A program made the position numbers and the translations under genes. Below the pieces are notes generated by a model. That model was given only the letters and a program-made list of their open reading frames with translations, did not search any database and had not been told where the DNA came from. From positions 1 to 16,826 of the forward strand of contig PJAB01001151.1 of the NCBI GenBank assembly GCA_002887195.1: DNA of 16,826 nt, given 5' to 3'. Each line of letters opens with the position of its first letter. Positions within the stretch are counted from its first letter, which is position 1. Of this stretch, positions 1 to 7,187 are shown one piece after another. Source of the stretch: Chrysochromulina parva (lineage: Eukaryota > Haptophyta > Prymnesiales > Chrysochromulinaceae).

Positions 1-1450
1 GGCGCAGAAGTCGTGGGCCAGCTCCATCAAGACGATCTCGAAGGTGTACAAGAATGGCGGCGACTTCGTCGGAGCAGCGAGCAGCGCGGCCGCCGAGCTG
101 TACGGCTACGGCCACTCGAATGTTCTTTTCAAGCCGACCAAGGCGGCCGAGGTGCCCTTCCGCCCGACCGGCGCTTCCGCGATGTCCTACTTTGTCGGCA
201 AGAACGCGGTCGAGGACGGCATTGCGGAGGACGGTGGCTTCGCCATCAACGGCGGCAAGGGCTGGGCGGACGTCGAGTTCCTCAACCACCAGATCGACCT
301 CAACGGCCCGACCGCGGTCGCGATGGGCACCTACTGGTTCACGTGCGCGACCACGGGCGAGAAGACCATGGTCGAGTACACCTTCGGCTACAAAAAGTGC
401 GAGGACGCCAAGGTGCGCATCTTCCTGCACCACTCGTCGGTGCCGTTCGTGGCCAGCAACGGCCCCAAGCCCGTGACCGAGGAGGAGGTGCGCGAGGTGC
501 AGGCCAACTGGGCCGCCGCGATCAAGAAGATCACCAAGACCTACAAGGAGAAGGGCGACTACATCCAGACTGCTGCTGACGCCGCGGCTGACCTCTACTA
601 CTATGACCACGGCAACGTCCTCTTCAAGCCGACCAAGGCGGCCGAGTACCAGTTCCGCCCAACGGGCGCTTCCGCGATGTCCTACTTTGTCGGCGGCAAG
701 GTCGTCGAGGACGGCTACGAGGAGGATGCCGGCTTCGCCATCAACGGCGGCAAGGGCTGGGCGGACGTTGTGTACGACAACCACCAGATCGAGCTCAAGG
801 GCGGCATCGGCATCGCCATGGGCAACTACTACTTCACCGACGCCACCGACGGCAGCAAGGCCAAGGTCGAGTACACCTTCGGCTACGGGCGCTGCGACGA
901 CGGCAAGGTGCGCATCTTCCTGCACCACTCGTCGGTGCCGTTCGAGGCCAAGCCGGCGCCCATTACGGTGGCGGAGGTCGAGGAGGCGCAGAAGCTCTGG
1001 GCCGACTCGATCGCGTCGATCTCGAAGGTCTACAAGGACAAGGGCGACTATGTTGCGGCGGCGGCCGAGGCGGCCGGCAAGCTCTATGGCTATGGCAAGA
1101 GCGATGTCCTCTTCAAGCCGACCAAGGCGACGAGCAACCCGTTCCGCCCGACGGCCTCGGACGCGATGTCGTACTTTGTCGGCGCGGAGGTGATGCAGAA
1201 CGACAAGTTCAAGGGCGAGGACGCCGGCTTCGCCATCAACGGCGGCAAGGGCTGGTCGAACGTCGTCTTCCGCAACCACAAGATTGATCTGAACGGCCCG
1301 ACTGCCCAGGCGATGGGCGACTACGTGTTCACGGACGCGACGTCGGGCGACAAGGCTCGCGTCGAGTACACGTTTGGGTACAAGCGCAACGACGACGGCA
1401 AGGTGCGCATCTACCTGCACCACTCGTCGGTGCCGTTCGCCGCGCAATAA
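1..1450 (+). CDS. Tandem-repeat iota-carbonic anhydrase-like protein (COG4337 / SnoaL-like, CaMKII-association-type fold), 5' partial
   Basis: The frame is open from base 2 to a TAA at 1448-1450 (482 residues visible), so the gene begins upstream of the window. It holds three copies of one domain. Each copy carries, in order, an LFKPTKA segment, FRPT, MSYFVG, GFAINGGKGW, an AMGxYxFT segment, VEYTFGY and a terminal KVRIxLHHSSVPF. The HHSS motif recurs at exactly 165-codon spacing (nt 428, 923 and 1418). From family knowledge, this signature matches the COG4337 proteins shown to be iota-class carbonic anhydrases in diatoms, chlorarachniophytes and cyanobacteria. They interconvert CO2 and bicarbonate, with conserved Thr, Tyr, His and Ser residues lining the pocket; some work without metal. 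Short linkers rich in E, A and K (for example EEVREVQANW) join the units. No signal or plastid-targeting peptide can be judged because the N-terminus is missing. The window opens inside a linker-like segment (AQKSWASS), so more repeats may lie upstream. The family assignment is from remembered motifs; activity is inferred. Confidence 0.8.
   Translation, partial: AQKSWASSIKTISKVYKNGGDFVGAASSAAAELYGYGHSNVLFKPTKAAEVPFRPTGASAMSYFVGKNAVEDGIAEDGGFAINGGKGWADVEFLNHQIDLNGPTAVAMGTYWFTCATTGEKTMVEYTFGYKKCEDAKVRIFLHHSSVPFVASNGPKPVTEEEVREVQANWAAAIKKITKTYKEKGDYIQTAADAAADLYYYDHGNVLFKPTKAAEYQFRPTGASAMSYFVGGKVVEDGYEEDAGFAINGGKGWADVVYDNHQIELKGGIGIAMGNYYFTDATDGSKAKVEYTFGYGRCDDGKVRIFLHHSSVPFEAKPAPITVAEVEEAQKLWADSIASISKVYKDKGDYVAAAAEAAGKLYGYGKSDVLFKPTKATSNPFRPTASDAMSYFVGAEVMQNDKFKGEDAGFAINGGKGWSNVVFRNHKIDLNGPTAQAMGDYVFTDATSGDKARVEYTFGYKRNDDGKVRIYLHHSSVPFAAQ
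2..1450 (+). repeat. Three in-frame 495-bp coding repeats
   Basis: The gene is built of three 495-bp (165-codon) units. Units 1 and 2 share long identical stretches at the nucleotide level, for example around the GFAINGGKGWAD coding segment (from about 238 and about 730) and the SAMSYFVG segment (from about 175 and about 667). Unit 3 is more diverged and has a short insertion after MSYFVGAEV. Near-identity at DNA level suggests recent duplication or gene conversion between units. Confidence 0.85.
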
Positions 1451-2052
1451 GCGGTCCACTGGCGACGACCGGGATGAGCTGCAGCTGGATAGGTCTCTCC
1501 AGATCCCGGTCGGGTCGCCATGGCCGAGGATGAGCCCTATTTACGGAAAGAGCTCAGGCCTATGCGACGGGCGACGTCGACATCTGAGGGGTTCAATTCT
1601 GAGCGTCAAGCCCAAACACAGCAAGGGTTTCGTCAGAGTGGCGCGGGTGGGATTTCGTTCGCGAGTCGTGGAGCCGTTTTCCGGTTTGTCTGTTTGTGGC
1701 CGCAACGCAGCTCGCAGGGCGTCATACAGCAGCCGGGCGTCATACGCTTCATCGTTCAAGTAATACTTTAGTCTTCACCGTATTGCGTGTATGGGCGGGG
1801 CCCATCTCCAAAACTCCAAACACTGCAAACTCATCACATCCATCCAATCGAATGCTGCTCAATACATCGAACATGCAAGGAATGCAGTCATGCGACGACG
1901 GCGGCGCGGCCCCGGCTCGGAGTTCCGCCCGGCCCCGCCCCCCCCCGAGCCGACGGGGCATGTGGAATGAGACCGGACCTTACTAAGGTGTCTGTGTGTG
2001 ACTTGACTTGATTTGCGTTGTGTGTGTACATGTGTACATGTAGAGAACTAAA
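1451..2052. other. Intergenic region, 3' flank of the carbonic anhydrase-like gene
   Basis: I see no convincing gene in these 602 bases. Short ORFs in several frames have no coding-like composition. The stretch holds a poly-C run inside a GC-rich patch near 1934-1950, two copies of GCGTCATAC near 1720-1745, and a lower-GC section from about 1985 with TG-rich sequence. It presumably contains the 3' UTR of the upstream gene and the promoter or 5' region of the small ORF that follows, but no signal is decisive. Confidence 0.5.
2026..2041. repeat. Two adjacent copies of GTACATGT
   Basis: The octamer GTACATGT occurs twice back to back at the end of a TG-rich run, 11 bp before the ATG at 2053. Each copy contains the palindrome ACATGT. 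It could be a regulatory site or simply part of the TG-rich microsatellite; nothing in the sequence separates these. Confidence 0.5.
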
Positions 2053-2295
2053 GTGTCTAAAGTGAGAGTTCCTCACGTCCGATACGAAACGAAACGACAA
2101 ACGGGGGAGGGGACGCCGGCCAAGATTATCCGCGTCGACCAGGAGGCCGTCCAGTTTGAGAAGGACAAGCTCGAGGCCATGCCCAACGACCCCGCGCAGA
2201 AGAAGATCGTCGCGGACGCCGAGAAGGCCATCGAAGCCCAGATCGTCAAGCTCAGCAACAAGCGCAAGGAGCGAAGAAGTGCAAGCTGCAACTGA
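2053..2295 (+). CDS. Small Lys/Glu-rich hypothetical protein or terminal exon
   Basis: An ORF of 80 codons from ATG 2053 to TGA 2293-2295. I do not recognise it. From about 2107 onward the codons are strongly G/C-ending (runs of AAG, GAG, CTC, GCC, ATC, GTC), like the neighbouring real genes. The product there is helical and charged, with segments FEKDKLEAMPND and AQIVKLSNKRKER. The first 18 codons are lower in GC and do not look coding. The true coding part may therefore be a downstream exon whose acceptor lies near 2104-2108 (GGGGGAG followed by GGGACG), or the fragment of a once longer gene. It has no membrane segment or catalytic motif. It converges with the deacetylase gene, with 208 bp between the two stop codons. 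That it is coding is moderately supported; start and function are unknown. Confidence 0.45.
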   Translation: MSKVRVPHVRYETKRQTGEGTPAKIIRVDQEAVQFEKDKLEAMPNDPAQKKIVADAEKAIEAQIVKLSNKRKERRSASCN

Positions 2296-2503
2296 GGCGA
2301 GGCTGCCCTCATATTTATTGTGTGACCAATCAGAGAGCGCGTAATCGCCTAATCGATCGCTCGTCTTGACACATATCTCATACTCGTAATATCAACACTT
2401 GAATCATTTTAATTAATAAATATGATGTTGAACAGCGACTGCGGCCCGCGCTTTCCCGCCTCCGCCATCATTCTGCGCTGACGAGACGTGCAACTGGGCT
2501 GTG
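2296..2503. other. AT-rich convergent 3' region
   Basis: These 208 bases separate the stop of the small plus-strand ORF from the stop of the minus-strand deacetylase gene. They are clearly AT-richer than the flanks. AATAAA stands at 2415-2420 on the plus strand and ATTAAA at 2413-2408 on the minus strand, so both genes could take a polyadenylation hexamer here, although the signals used by this organism are unknown. An AATCAGAG segment at 2327 resembles the intron decamers described elsewhere in the window. Confidence 0.45.
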
Positions 2504-5500
2504 TCAATCGCGCGAAAAGAATCGTGCTGGCGGAGGCGGAGCGGCTGCCCCTCCGCCACCGTCCTCTCCCTGCGCTTCATCCACGTCACACTCCTCGGCC
2601 CTCAAGTCGCAGCTCTCGCCTACGTTCACACGCTTGGCAGCCGGAAGCCCGACAAGCGCCGAGTCGAGCGCCGGGACTTTGCTGCCGCCGCTCAGGCTGC
2701 GTTTTGTCGGTTTTGTCGGTTGCGTCAGTTGCGTCGGTTGCGTCGGTTGCGCGCCCCCGCCACTCTGGTCGGGCAGAGGTTTGTGGCCGTTACTTTGGGC
2801 GGTCGAGGCGATAGCCAGGCCGCTTGGCACGGTCGAGACCACGGCCAGGCCGCTTGGCGTAAACGGGATCTCTCCGGTCCGAGCGCCGTCGTGAGCGCCA
2901 GACGCCAAAGCTGCATGCGACGCAGCTGAGGCCGTCATGGACGCCATCATGAGCGGGCTGGGTTCGGGCGTCATGTTGGGCGAATGGGGGAGCTCAAGCT
3001 GAGGGACGCCTGCGAAGACGGCCGAATGCATGCTCGGATGGGACGGAATGGCCGAATGCATGCTCGGATGGGACGGAGCCACCGCCGCACACAGAACCAG
3101 TGCCGGCGGAGGCGGAGGCGGCTGCGGAGGCGGCTGCGTCAGAATTGCCGGCGGAGGCGGCGCCAGCGGCGGGGGCGCCCCAGCGAGCATTGCCAACGGT
3201 GCCCATCGGACATTGGATGGCGTACCTGTGGGGAAGAGGAGGGGTGCGCGGCGCCGTGGTAAGCGCTTGCATGCGAGACTGGCCCATCGGACCGTTGGAT
3301 GGCGTACCGGTACTCGCAAGCGCCGCCGCTCCCGCCGTCGCTCCCACCGCCCTCACCGGCGGCTTCTTAGCGACTACGGGCGGCGGCGGACGCATCGGAG
3401 GCGGGATCAGCATGGTAGCCGCCGCCGCCGCCGCCGCTGGCGGCATCGCCCTCGCCGCCGCCGCTATCGCACTGGCCATAACGGCCATGGGCGCTGCGGT
3501 GGGCGCTGTCGTGGGCGCCATCACGGCCATTGGCGCTGCGGTGGGCGCTGTCGTGGGTGCGGTGAGGGCCATCGGGATGGCCATCGCCATCGCCATCGGC
3601 AAGTTCCAGCCAGACGACGCGCTCGGCATAGCGCTCGGCAGACTCGTGCTGATCACAGGGGCAGGCGCCGTCGCGGGCAGATAGTGCGGCGCGGCCGGCA
3701 CGGCCGCGAAGGTCGCCGGCGGTGCAGTTGCCGCGTTGCTGTGGCTTCCGGCAGCCGCAGTGGCCGAGGCAGCTTTTGCTGCCGCCTTCGCCGCCGCCTT
3801 GCCGATTGGCGCATTGACCTCCGCCTTCGACTCCGCCTTGACCTCCGCCGCCGGCACCTTGGGCGCCGTCTCAAGCGCCTCCGTCGCCGCTGCCGCCTTC
3901 TCGGCCGGTCGGCGGCCTTCTCGCGTCTCGAGCGCCGTCTCGAGCGCCTTCTCGCTCGGTCGGCGGCCGCGCTTTCCCGCGCCCTCGGCCGCCACAAGCA
4001 GCCCAAACTTGGCGAACGGCACGTTGCATGCAGCGACCCGACACCGAGCGGCCCCCGCCTCGTTCATCGCCTGGCACTTGACGCACTGCCAAGGGCCGGG
4101 CGGGATGGCGGCGGCGGCGGCGGCGGCAGCGGGCATGGCGAGCTGCGAGGAAGGCGCCGAGCGAGCGGCGCCTTTGGAGACGGGAGGCGAAGGTGCTGGA
4201 GGAGGTGTCATGACACCTCCTCCAGAGCTCACCTTCTGGAGTGGCCGCACCATCGGCGCGGGCACGCGAGTCTCCTTGTCGCCGTCGTCGTATTTGATGT
4301 CGTAGGTGCCGTCCGGATGCACCTACAATCAGAGGCAATAGGAGGCACTCAGAGGCAATCAACCGAATGAACCAAAGTCAACCCGTGATTGTCCAGCGCC
4401 ACCAGGCTCCTGTACCTAATTAGGAAGTCATTCCAAATTAAGGTCATCCGTCCAAATCAGGGTTGTCCAGTGCCCTCACCTTGGAGATCACGCCAGGGTA
4501 CGCCTTCGCCTGACCCAGGTAACGACCCTTGACGCGTGAGCCCACGGCTAACGGTGCCCGAGCTGCCCCGTCTCCGCCTCCGCCGCCGCCGCCGCTGCTG
4601 CTGCCGGCGGGGGCTGCATCAGCGCCCAGGACAGCGTCCTGGACAGCGGGGCTTGCCGCTGCAAAGCAGTAGTCGTCTAAGCTCGCGAGCGCAGACACGT
4701 GCGCGCGTGCACAGGCAGAGAGAGGCTTCTGCTTGTACCCGCCCTCAAAGATGCTGACGAGCCGTCCTTCACAGCACTCAGCGGCGAGCGACCGAATGCG
4801 AGCGGTCACCTGTGAACAGACGTTCAGCGGCCGATCATTCGGTGTGAACGGTCGTCATCAGACGCGATCAGTCGGCAGAAGCCATCAGGAATCAGAGGCC
4901 ATCCGTCCTCCTAGGCATCAGGCGCGTGCTCCACCTGTGCGAAGGCGTGGGGGTCGAGTTGAAGGTAGCCGTCCGGATGGGCGGGGGAGTCGCCCGCGCA
5001 CGCGTCGAAGCCGCACGAGATGATGATCAGATCCGGCCGAAAGCGGCGCACGTTCGGCGTGATATATTGGTCAAACGCCTCGAGGTACGCGGCGGACGAG
5101 GTGCCCTGTGAGAGAGGGACGTTGACCAGCAGCTCCTCCTGCTGCAACGTCGTCGCGGTGGTTGGGTAGAAGTATGCGCTGGGGTCGTTTGGGTCGGCGA
5201 CCCCATGGAGTGAGAGGTACATGACGTCGGTCCAGCCGCGCACCTGATGACGGACGCAATCAGGTACCTTCTCACGGACGAATCAGAGGGGCGAAGCAGA
5301 GGGGTCCTCGGCGAGGCAATCTCTTTCGCACAATCTCCTCGGTGCCGTTGCCGTGGTGCAGGTCGATGTCGATGATGGCGACCTTGCGCAAGCGTGCCGG
5401 GAAGCTGAGCAGCGCGTGGCGTGCCGCGATCGCCGCGTTGTTGAGCAGGCAGAACCCTTGGGAGCAGTCCATCCCGTCGCAGGGAGTGGGCTGCGCCACG

Positions 5501-6192
5501 AAGCTAAAGGCACGAGTGAGTACCGCGGGCTTCGCATCGAGGGCCCTCTGCTTTGTGGCCGCTGCAAAGGCCGAACCCTCGACGGTGGGGCCGTTGACCC
5601 CCGCATGGTGCCCCGGCGGCCGTATCACCGCGAACGCGTTCAGGTAGGGCAACGCCGCGTCGCAGCACGCGTCGACCGCATAGCAACAGGAGAGGACCGC
5701 GCACAAAGCCGCAGAGAGTGACGAAGCGGAGACCACGGTGTCGCCGTCGAGCTCCGTGAAGCCGGGCTGCTTGGGCTGCTTGGGCGAGTCGGCCACTTGC
5801 TCCGTCAGGCTTACGCACGCGCTCGCGAGCTTACCGATGTACGAGCGTGTATGTACCGCCTTGACGGCGGGCACGATCTTCTCCTCGAGGTAGCCGACCG
5901 ACGCCGTGCGGAGCAGCGTTGGAAGGCTGCTGCCGCCCGGGGTGCCGCCGCCGCCGCCCGCGAAGCTGATGAGCTGGCTCTCGAGCGCCGCCAACATCGG
6001 CTCTGAAGTCTTCACTTCTTTGATGTCCAGAGGGCTCAACCTCAGGTCACGCTGGATGTCGCGCTCGAGTTGCTTGATCGCGCTCATCACCCACTGGAGG
6101 CGGTGCGGGCGCTCTGCCATCGTCTTGCGCGTCTGGTGCAGCGCGCAGTGGTCGTGCGTGATGATCAGCGTCTTTGTTTTGGGCGCGAGCAT
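2504..6192 (-). CDS. Class II histone deacetylase with Tudor-like and RanBP2-type zinc finger modules (five exons)
   Basis: Predicted exons, in order of translation: 6192-5332, 5243-4935, 4809-4480, 4322-3308 and 3225-2504, giving 1078 aa. The enzyme removes acetyl groups from lysines in a zinc-dependent way. Visible catalytic features are RPPGHHA (His195/196), DIDLHHGNGT (zinc ligands Asp277 and His279), SCGFDACAGD (Asp367) and EGGY (Tyr415), so all key residues are present. A roughly 35-residue insert separates GHHAG from SQGFCLLNN. Residues 479-528 (VGSRVKGRYLGQ... to ...MVRPL) look like a Tudor/Agenet-type fold split by intron 3. W578-x-C580-x2-C583-x10-C594-x4-C599 resembles a RanBP2-type finger, with four rather than two residues in the last spacing. 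A RanBP2 finger is known in plant HDA15. The rest is Ala/Pro-rich low complexity with a PAAKRVN basic motif near the end. ATG 6192 is used because upstream in-frame codons lack an ATG; a 5' exon cannot be excluded. Exons 1-4 are firm; exon 5 depends on intron 4. Confidence 0.85.
2702..2746. repeat. Five tandem 9-bp units in deacetylase exon 5
   Basis: Units TTTTGTCGG (twice) and TTGCGTCGG-like (three) lie end to end. On the minus strand they encode a Gln/Lys-Pro-Thr repeat. This is an in-frame minisatellite in the low-complexity tail. Confidence 0.85.
2801..2860. repeat. Two 30-bp tandem units in deacetylase exon 5
   Basis: Both units begin GGTCGAG and contain the identical 15-mer GCCAGGCCGCTTGGC (2814-2828 and 2844-2858). 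Read on the minus strand they give two ten-residue repeats (PSGLAVVST and PSGLAIAST), consistent with an in-frame duplication. Confidence 0.85.
3021..3080. repeat. Two 30-bp tandem units in deacetylase exon 5
   Basis: The unit starts GCCGAATGCATGCTCGGATG, and the two copies are almost identical. In the predicted exon 5 frame they encode the ten-residue repeat SHPSMHSAIP/V. A length that is a multiple of three fits selection for an open frame. Confidence 0.85.
3226..3307 (-). other. Predicted intron 4 of the deacetylase gene, flanked by a long direct repeat
   Basis: 82 nt, phase 1. Donor ACCG|GTACGCC; the acceptor CACAG|GTACGCC follows a pyrimidine-rich stretch (CCCCTCCTCTTCC). GTACGCCATCCAA is present at both junctions. 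Splicing moves translation into the frame ending at 2504; without it translation ends at 2994. The splice-site quality and the longer, less repetitive downstream frame favour splicing, but no conserved domain crosses the junction to prove it. Confidence 0.65.
3481..3564. repeat. Two 42-bp tandem units in deacetylase exon 4
   Basis: Each unit begins ACGGCCAT and contains GGCGCTGCGGTGGGCGCTGT. On the minus strand they encode the Ala/Thr/Pro/Met repeat APTTAPTAAPMAVM twice. It belongs to the low-complexity spacer after the zinc finger. Confidence 0.85.
4196..4225. repeat. 30-bp perfect palindrome inside deacetylase exon 4
   Basis: CTGGAGGAGGTGTCA is followed immediately by its exact reverse complement, centred on TCATGA. 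After a 4-nt bulge (AGCT, 4226-4229), GAAGGTG (4189-4195) can also pair with CACCTTC (4230-4236). It codes for SGGGVMTPPPAP just after the Tudor-like module. In RNA it would form a strong hairpin with almost no loop. Confidence 0.9.
4323..4479 (-). other. Spliceosomal intron 3 of the deacetylase gene
   Basis: 157 nt, phase 0. Donor AAG|GTGAGG, acceptor TTGTAG|GTGCAT. Removal joins YPGVISK to VHPDGTYDIKYDDGD, completing a Tudor/Agenet-like module. The last 39 nt consist of four decamers of the TGATTGCCTC type running up to the acceptor (4323-4361 in plus coordinates). Confidence 0.85.
4810..4934 (-). other. Spliceosomal intron 2 of the deacetylase gene
   Basis: 125 nt, phase 0. CACAG|GTGGAG is the donor side and CACAG|GTGACC the acceptor side, so the octamer CACAGGTG is present at both ends. 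Joining gives HAFAQ-VTARIRSLAAE and leads into EGGY, as expected for this family. Several decamer-like TGATGGCTTC and TGATCGCGTC segments lie inside. Confidence 0.85.
5244..5331 (-). other. Spliceosomal intron 1 of the deacetylase gene
   Basis: 88 nt, phase 0. Donor GTGCGA follows ATT (E-E-I) and the acceptor CATCAG precedes GTGCGCGGC. Splicing joins HHGNGTEEI to VRGWTDVMYLSLHG, restoring the deacetylase core that otherwise ends at a stop. GTGCG is repeated at both junctions. The intron holds TGATTGCGTC and a GATTGCCTC. Confidence 0.85.
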
Positions 6193-6518
6193 TGCGCCCT
6201 TGGGAACGCCGCGTGCGACTCGAGGTGTGAACGTTAACACGACACACACATTACTGCCCGCTCAGAATCGGAAGCCGTGTGTCCCAACTCCCGGTCTTTG
6301 CCTTTTGAGCAAAAACGTCCGCATTTGGTAAGTGTGGTCGTCCGATCGCCGTCAATGCAATGCGCGGCGTCAAGCACTTCTGGCAGCGCTCCAATACTCA
6401 GGCCACCGCACCATTGCATGATCGTGTGGGCTGCACTTGGCGCGATTCGGCTGTCAGTGAATCGCATCACGGTGGTGAGCCTGCGGTGCCACACGGCTTC
6501 GTTCGTTACAGGCAGCAA
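6193..6518. promoter_or_regulatory. Divergent promoter region between the deacetylase and macrodomain genes
   Basis: The two predicted start codons face away from each other across 326 bp, so both promoters must lie here or overlap upstream exons. A consensus donor GTAAGT stands at 6328-6333 after TTTG, and a plausible acceptor TTACAG ends at 6511, seven bases before the ATG at 6519, so a 5' UTR intron of the macrodomain gene is possible. I see no clear TATA box. Confidence 0.45.
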
Positions 6519-7187
6519 ATGGCACGAGCTGGCGCGCCACTTTCGTTTCGGGTGGCTGCTGACTACTCGCCTCTCAAGCTCTGCGTGCGCTTCGGCTGCC
6601 TCGGTGCCGTTGCGATGAGCGGCAAGTTTGCGGCTGGCGGCATCGTCACCTCTTCCAATCCTCTCATCTGTGGCAACAAGAGCGGTTGGTGGGGATTCTC
6701 AGGAAGGAAGAATGTGGACGGAATCGTGCGTGAGTACGCTGGCCCAGAGCTAGCGCGCGAATGCGACGCACTCTCGCCCGTGGGACCCGATGGGCAGCGG
6801 TTGCTCCCTTGCACTGTGCGCGCCACCGGAGCTCATTCACTCAAGGCGCGGAAGGTATTGCATGCTGCCGGGCCCACGAGTCCCTTCCCACGAGCTGAGG
6901 GCGAGCGAACGCTTCGCCAGACGTATGGACGGTGCTTTACTCTAGCAAGGGATCTCTCCCTGTCCAGCCTCGCACTGCCTGCCATCGGCTGCGGCGTGGC
7001 CGGATTCCCAGCGGTGGTAGGCGCCCGTGCGGCCTTGGACGCCATCGAAGAGTGGAGACTATCGCCCAAGGGAGAATCGGCATCCGCCGCGAGCGACTTG
7101 GTGCTGCTCGAGTTCGTCCTTGCAGACGAGCGCGTGTACGCCGCCTTTGCCGATTTGGCGCATGCAAGGTACGGTACCGGTAAATAA
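6519..7187 (+). CDS. Macrodomain (Appr-1''-p processing type) protein
   Basis: 222 aa from ATG 6519; an earlier in-frame ATG at 6360 would add 53 residues without recognisable features. Macrodomains bind ADP-ribose or its derivatives, and some hydrolyse O-acetyl-ADP-ribose or ADP-ribosyl links. Visible elements are GGIVTSSNP (Asn47, equivalent to the Asn of the usual NAAN motif), VDGIVREYAGPEL (66-78), RKVLHAAGP, ALPAIGCGVAGFP (the phosphate-binding loop, GVAGFP 159-164) and a final strand VLLEFVLADERVYAAF. The stretch after NPLICG carries GWWGFSGRKN (from residue 56) where many family members have a Gly-rich GGGG loop, so ligand specificity may differ. No signal peptide or membrane helix is evident. 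The gene diverges from a histone deacetylase, a suggestive pairing because both families act on acetyl or ADP-ribosyl marks. The fold is well supported; the catalytic role is unproven. Confidence 0.8.
   Translation: MARAGAPLSFRVAADYSPLKLCVRFGCLGAVAMSGKFAAGGIVTSSNPLICGNKSGWWGFSGRKNVDGIVREYAGPELARECDALSPVGPDGQRLLPCTVRATGAHSLKARKVLHAAGPTSPFPRAEGERTLRQTYGRCFTLARDLSLSSLALPAIGCGVAGFPAVVGARAALDAIEEWRLSPKGESASAASDLVLLEFVLADERVYAAFADLAHARYGTGK

Noticed and set aside
2..1450. Tandem repeats as a CRISPR-like or satellite array
   Set aside because: The repeats are 495 bp, in frame and encode a conserved enzyme-like domain.
1580..1606. tRNA-like B box (GGTTCAATTCT)
   Set aside because: The flanking five-base arms do not pair, and no D arm or acceptor stem could be found around it.
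4192..4228. 37-nt mini-intron spanning the palindrome (AAG|GTGAGC ... CTCCAG| on the minus strand)
   Set aside because: 37 nt is not a multiple of three; removal would take the zinc finger coding part out of frame, and it is very short for a spliceosomal intron.
3030..4370. Long plus-strand ORF opposite deacetylase exons 4 and 5
   Set aside because: It is Arg/Gly-rich antisense of GC-rich low-complexity coding DNA; the minus strand carries the Tudor-like and zinc finger motifs and consistent splice sites.
6193..6249. N-terminal extension of the deacetylase to 6249
   Set aside because: The extension would begin at GTG and has no ATG; ATG 6192 lies just before the conserved TLIITHDH start of the domain.
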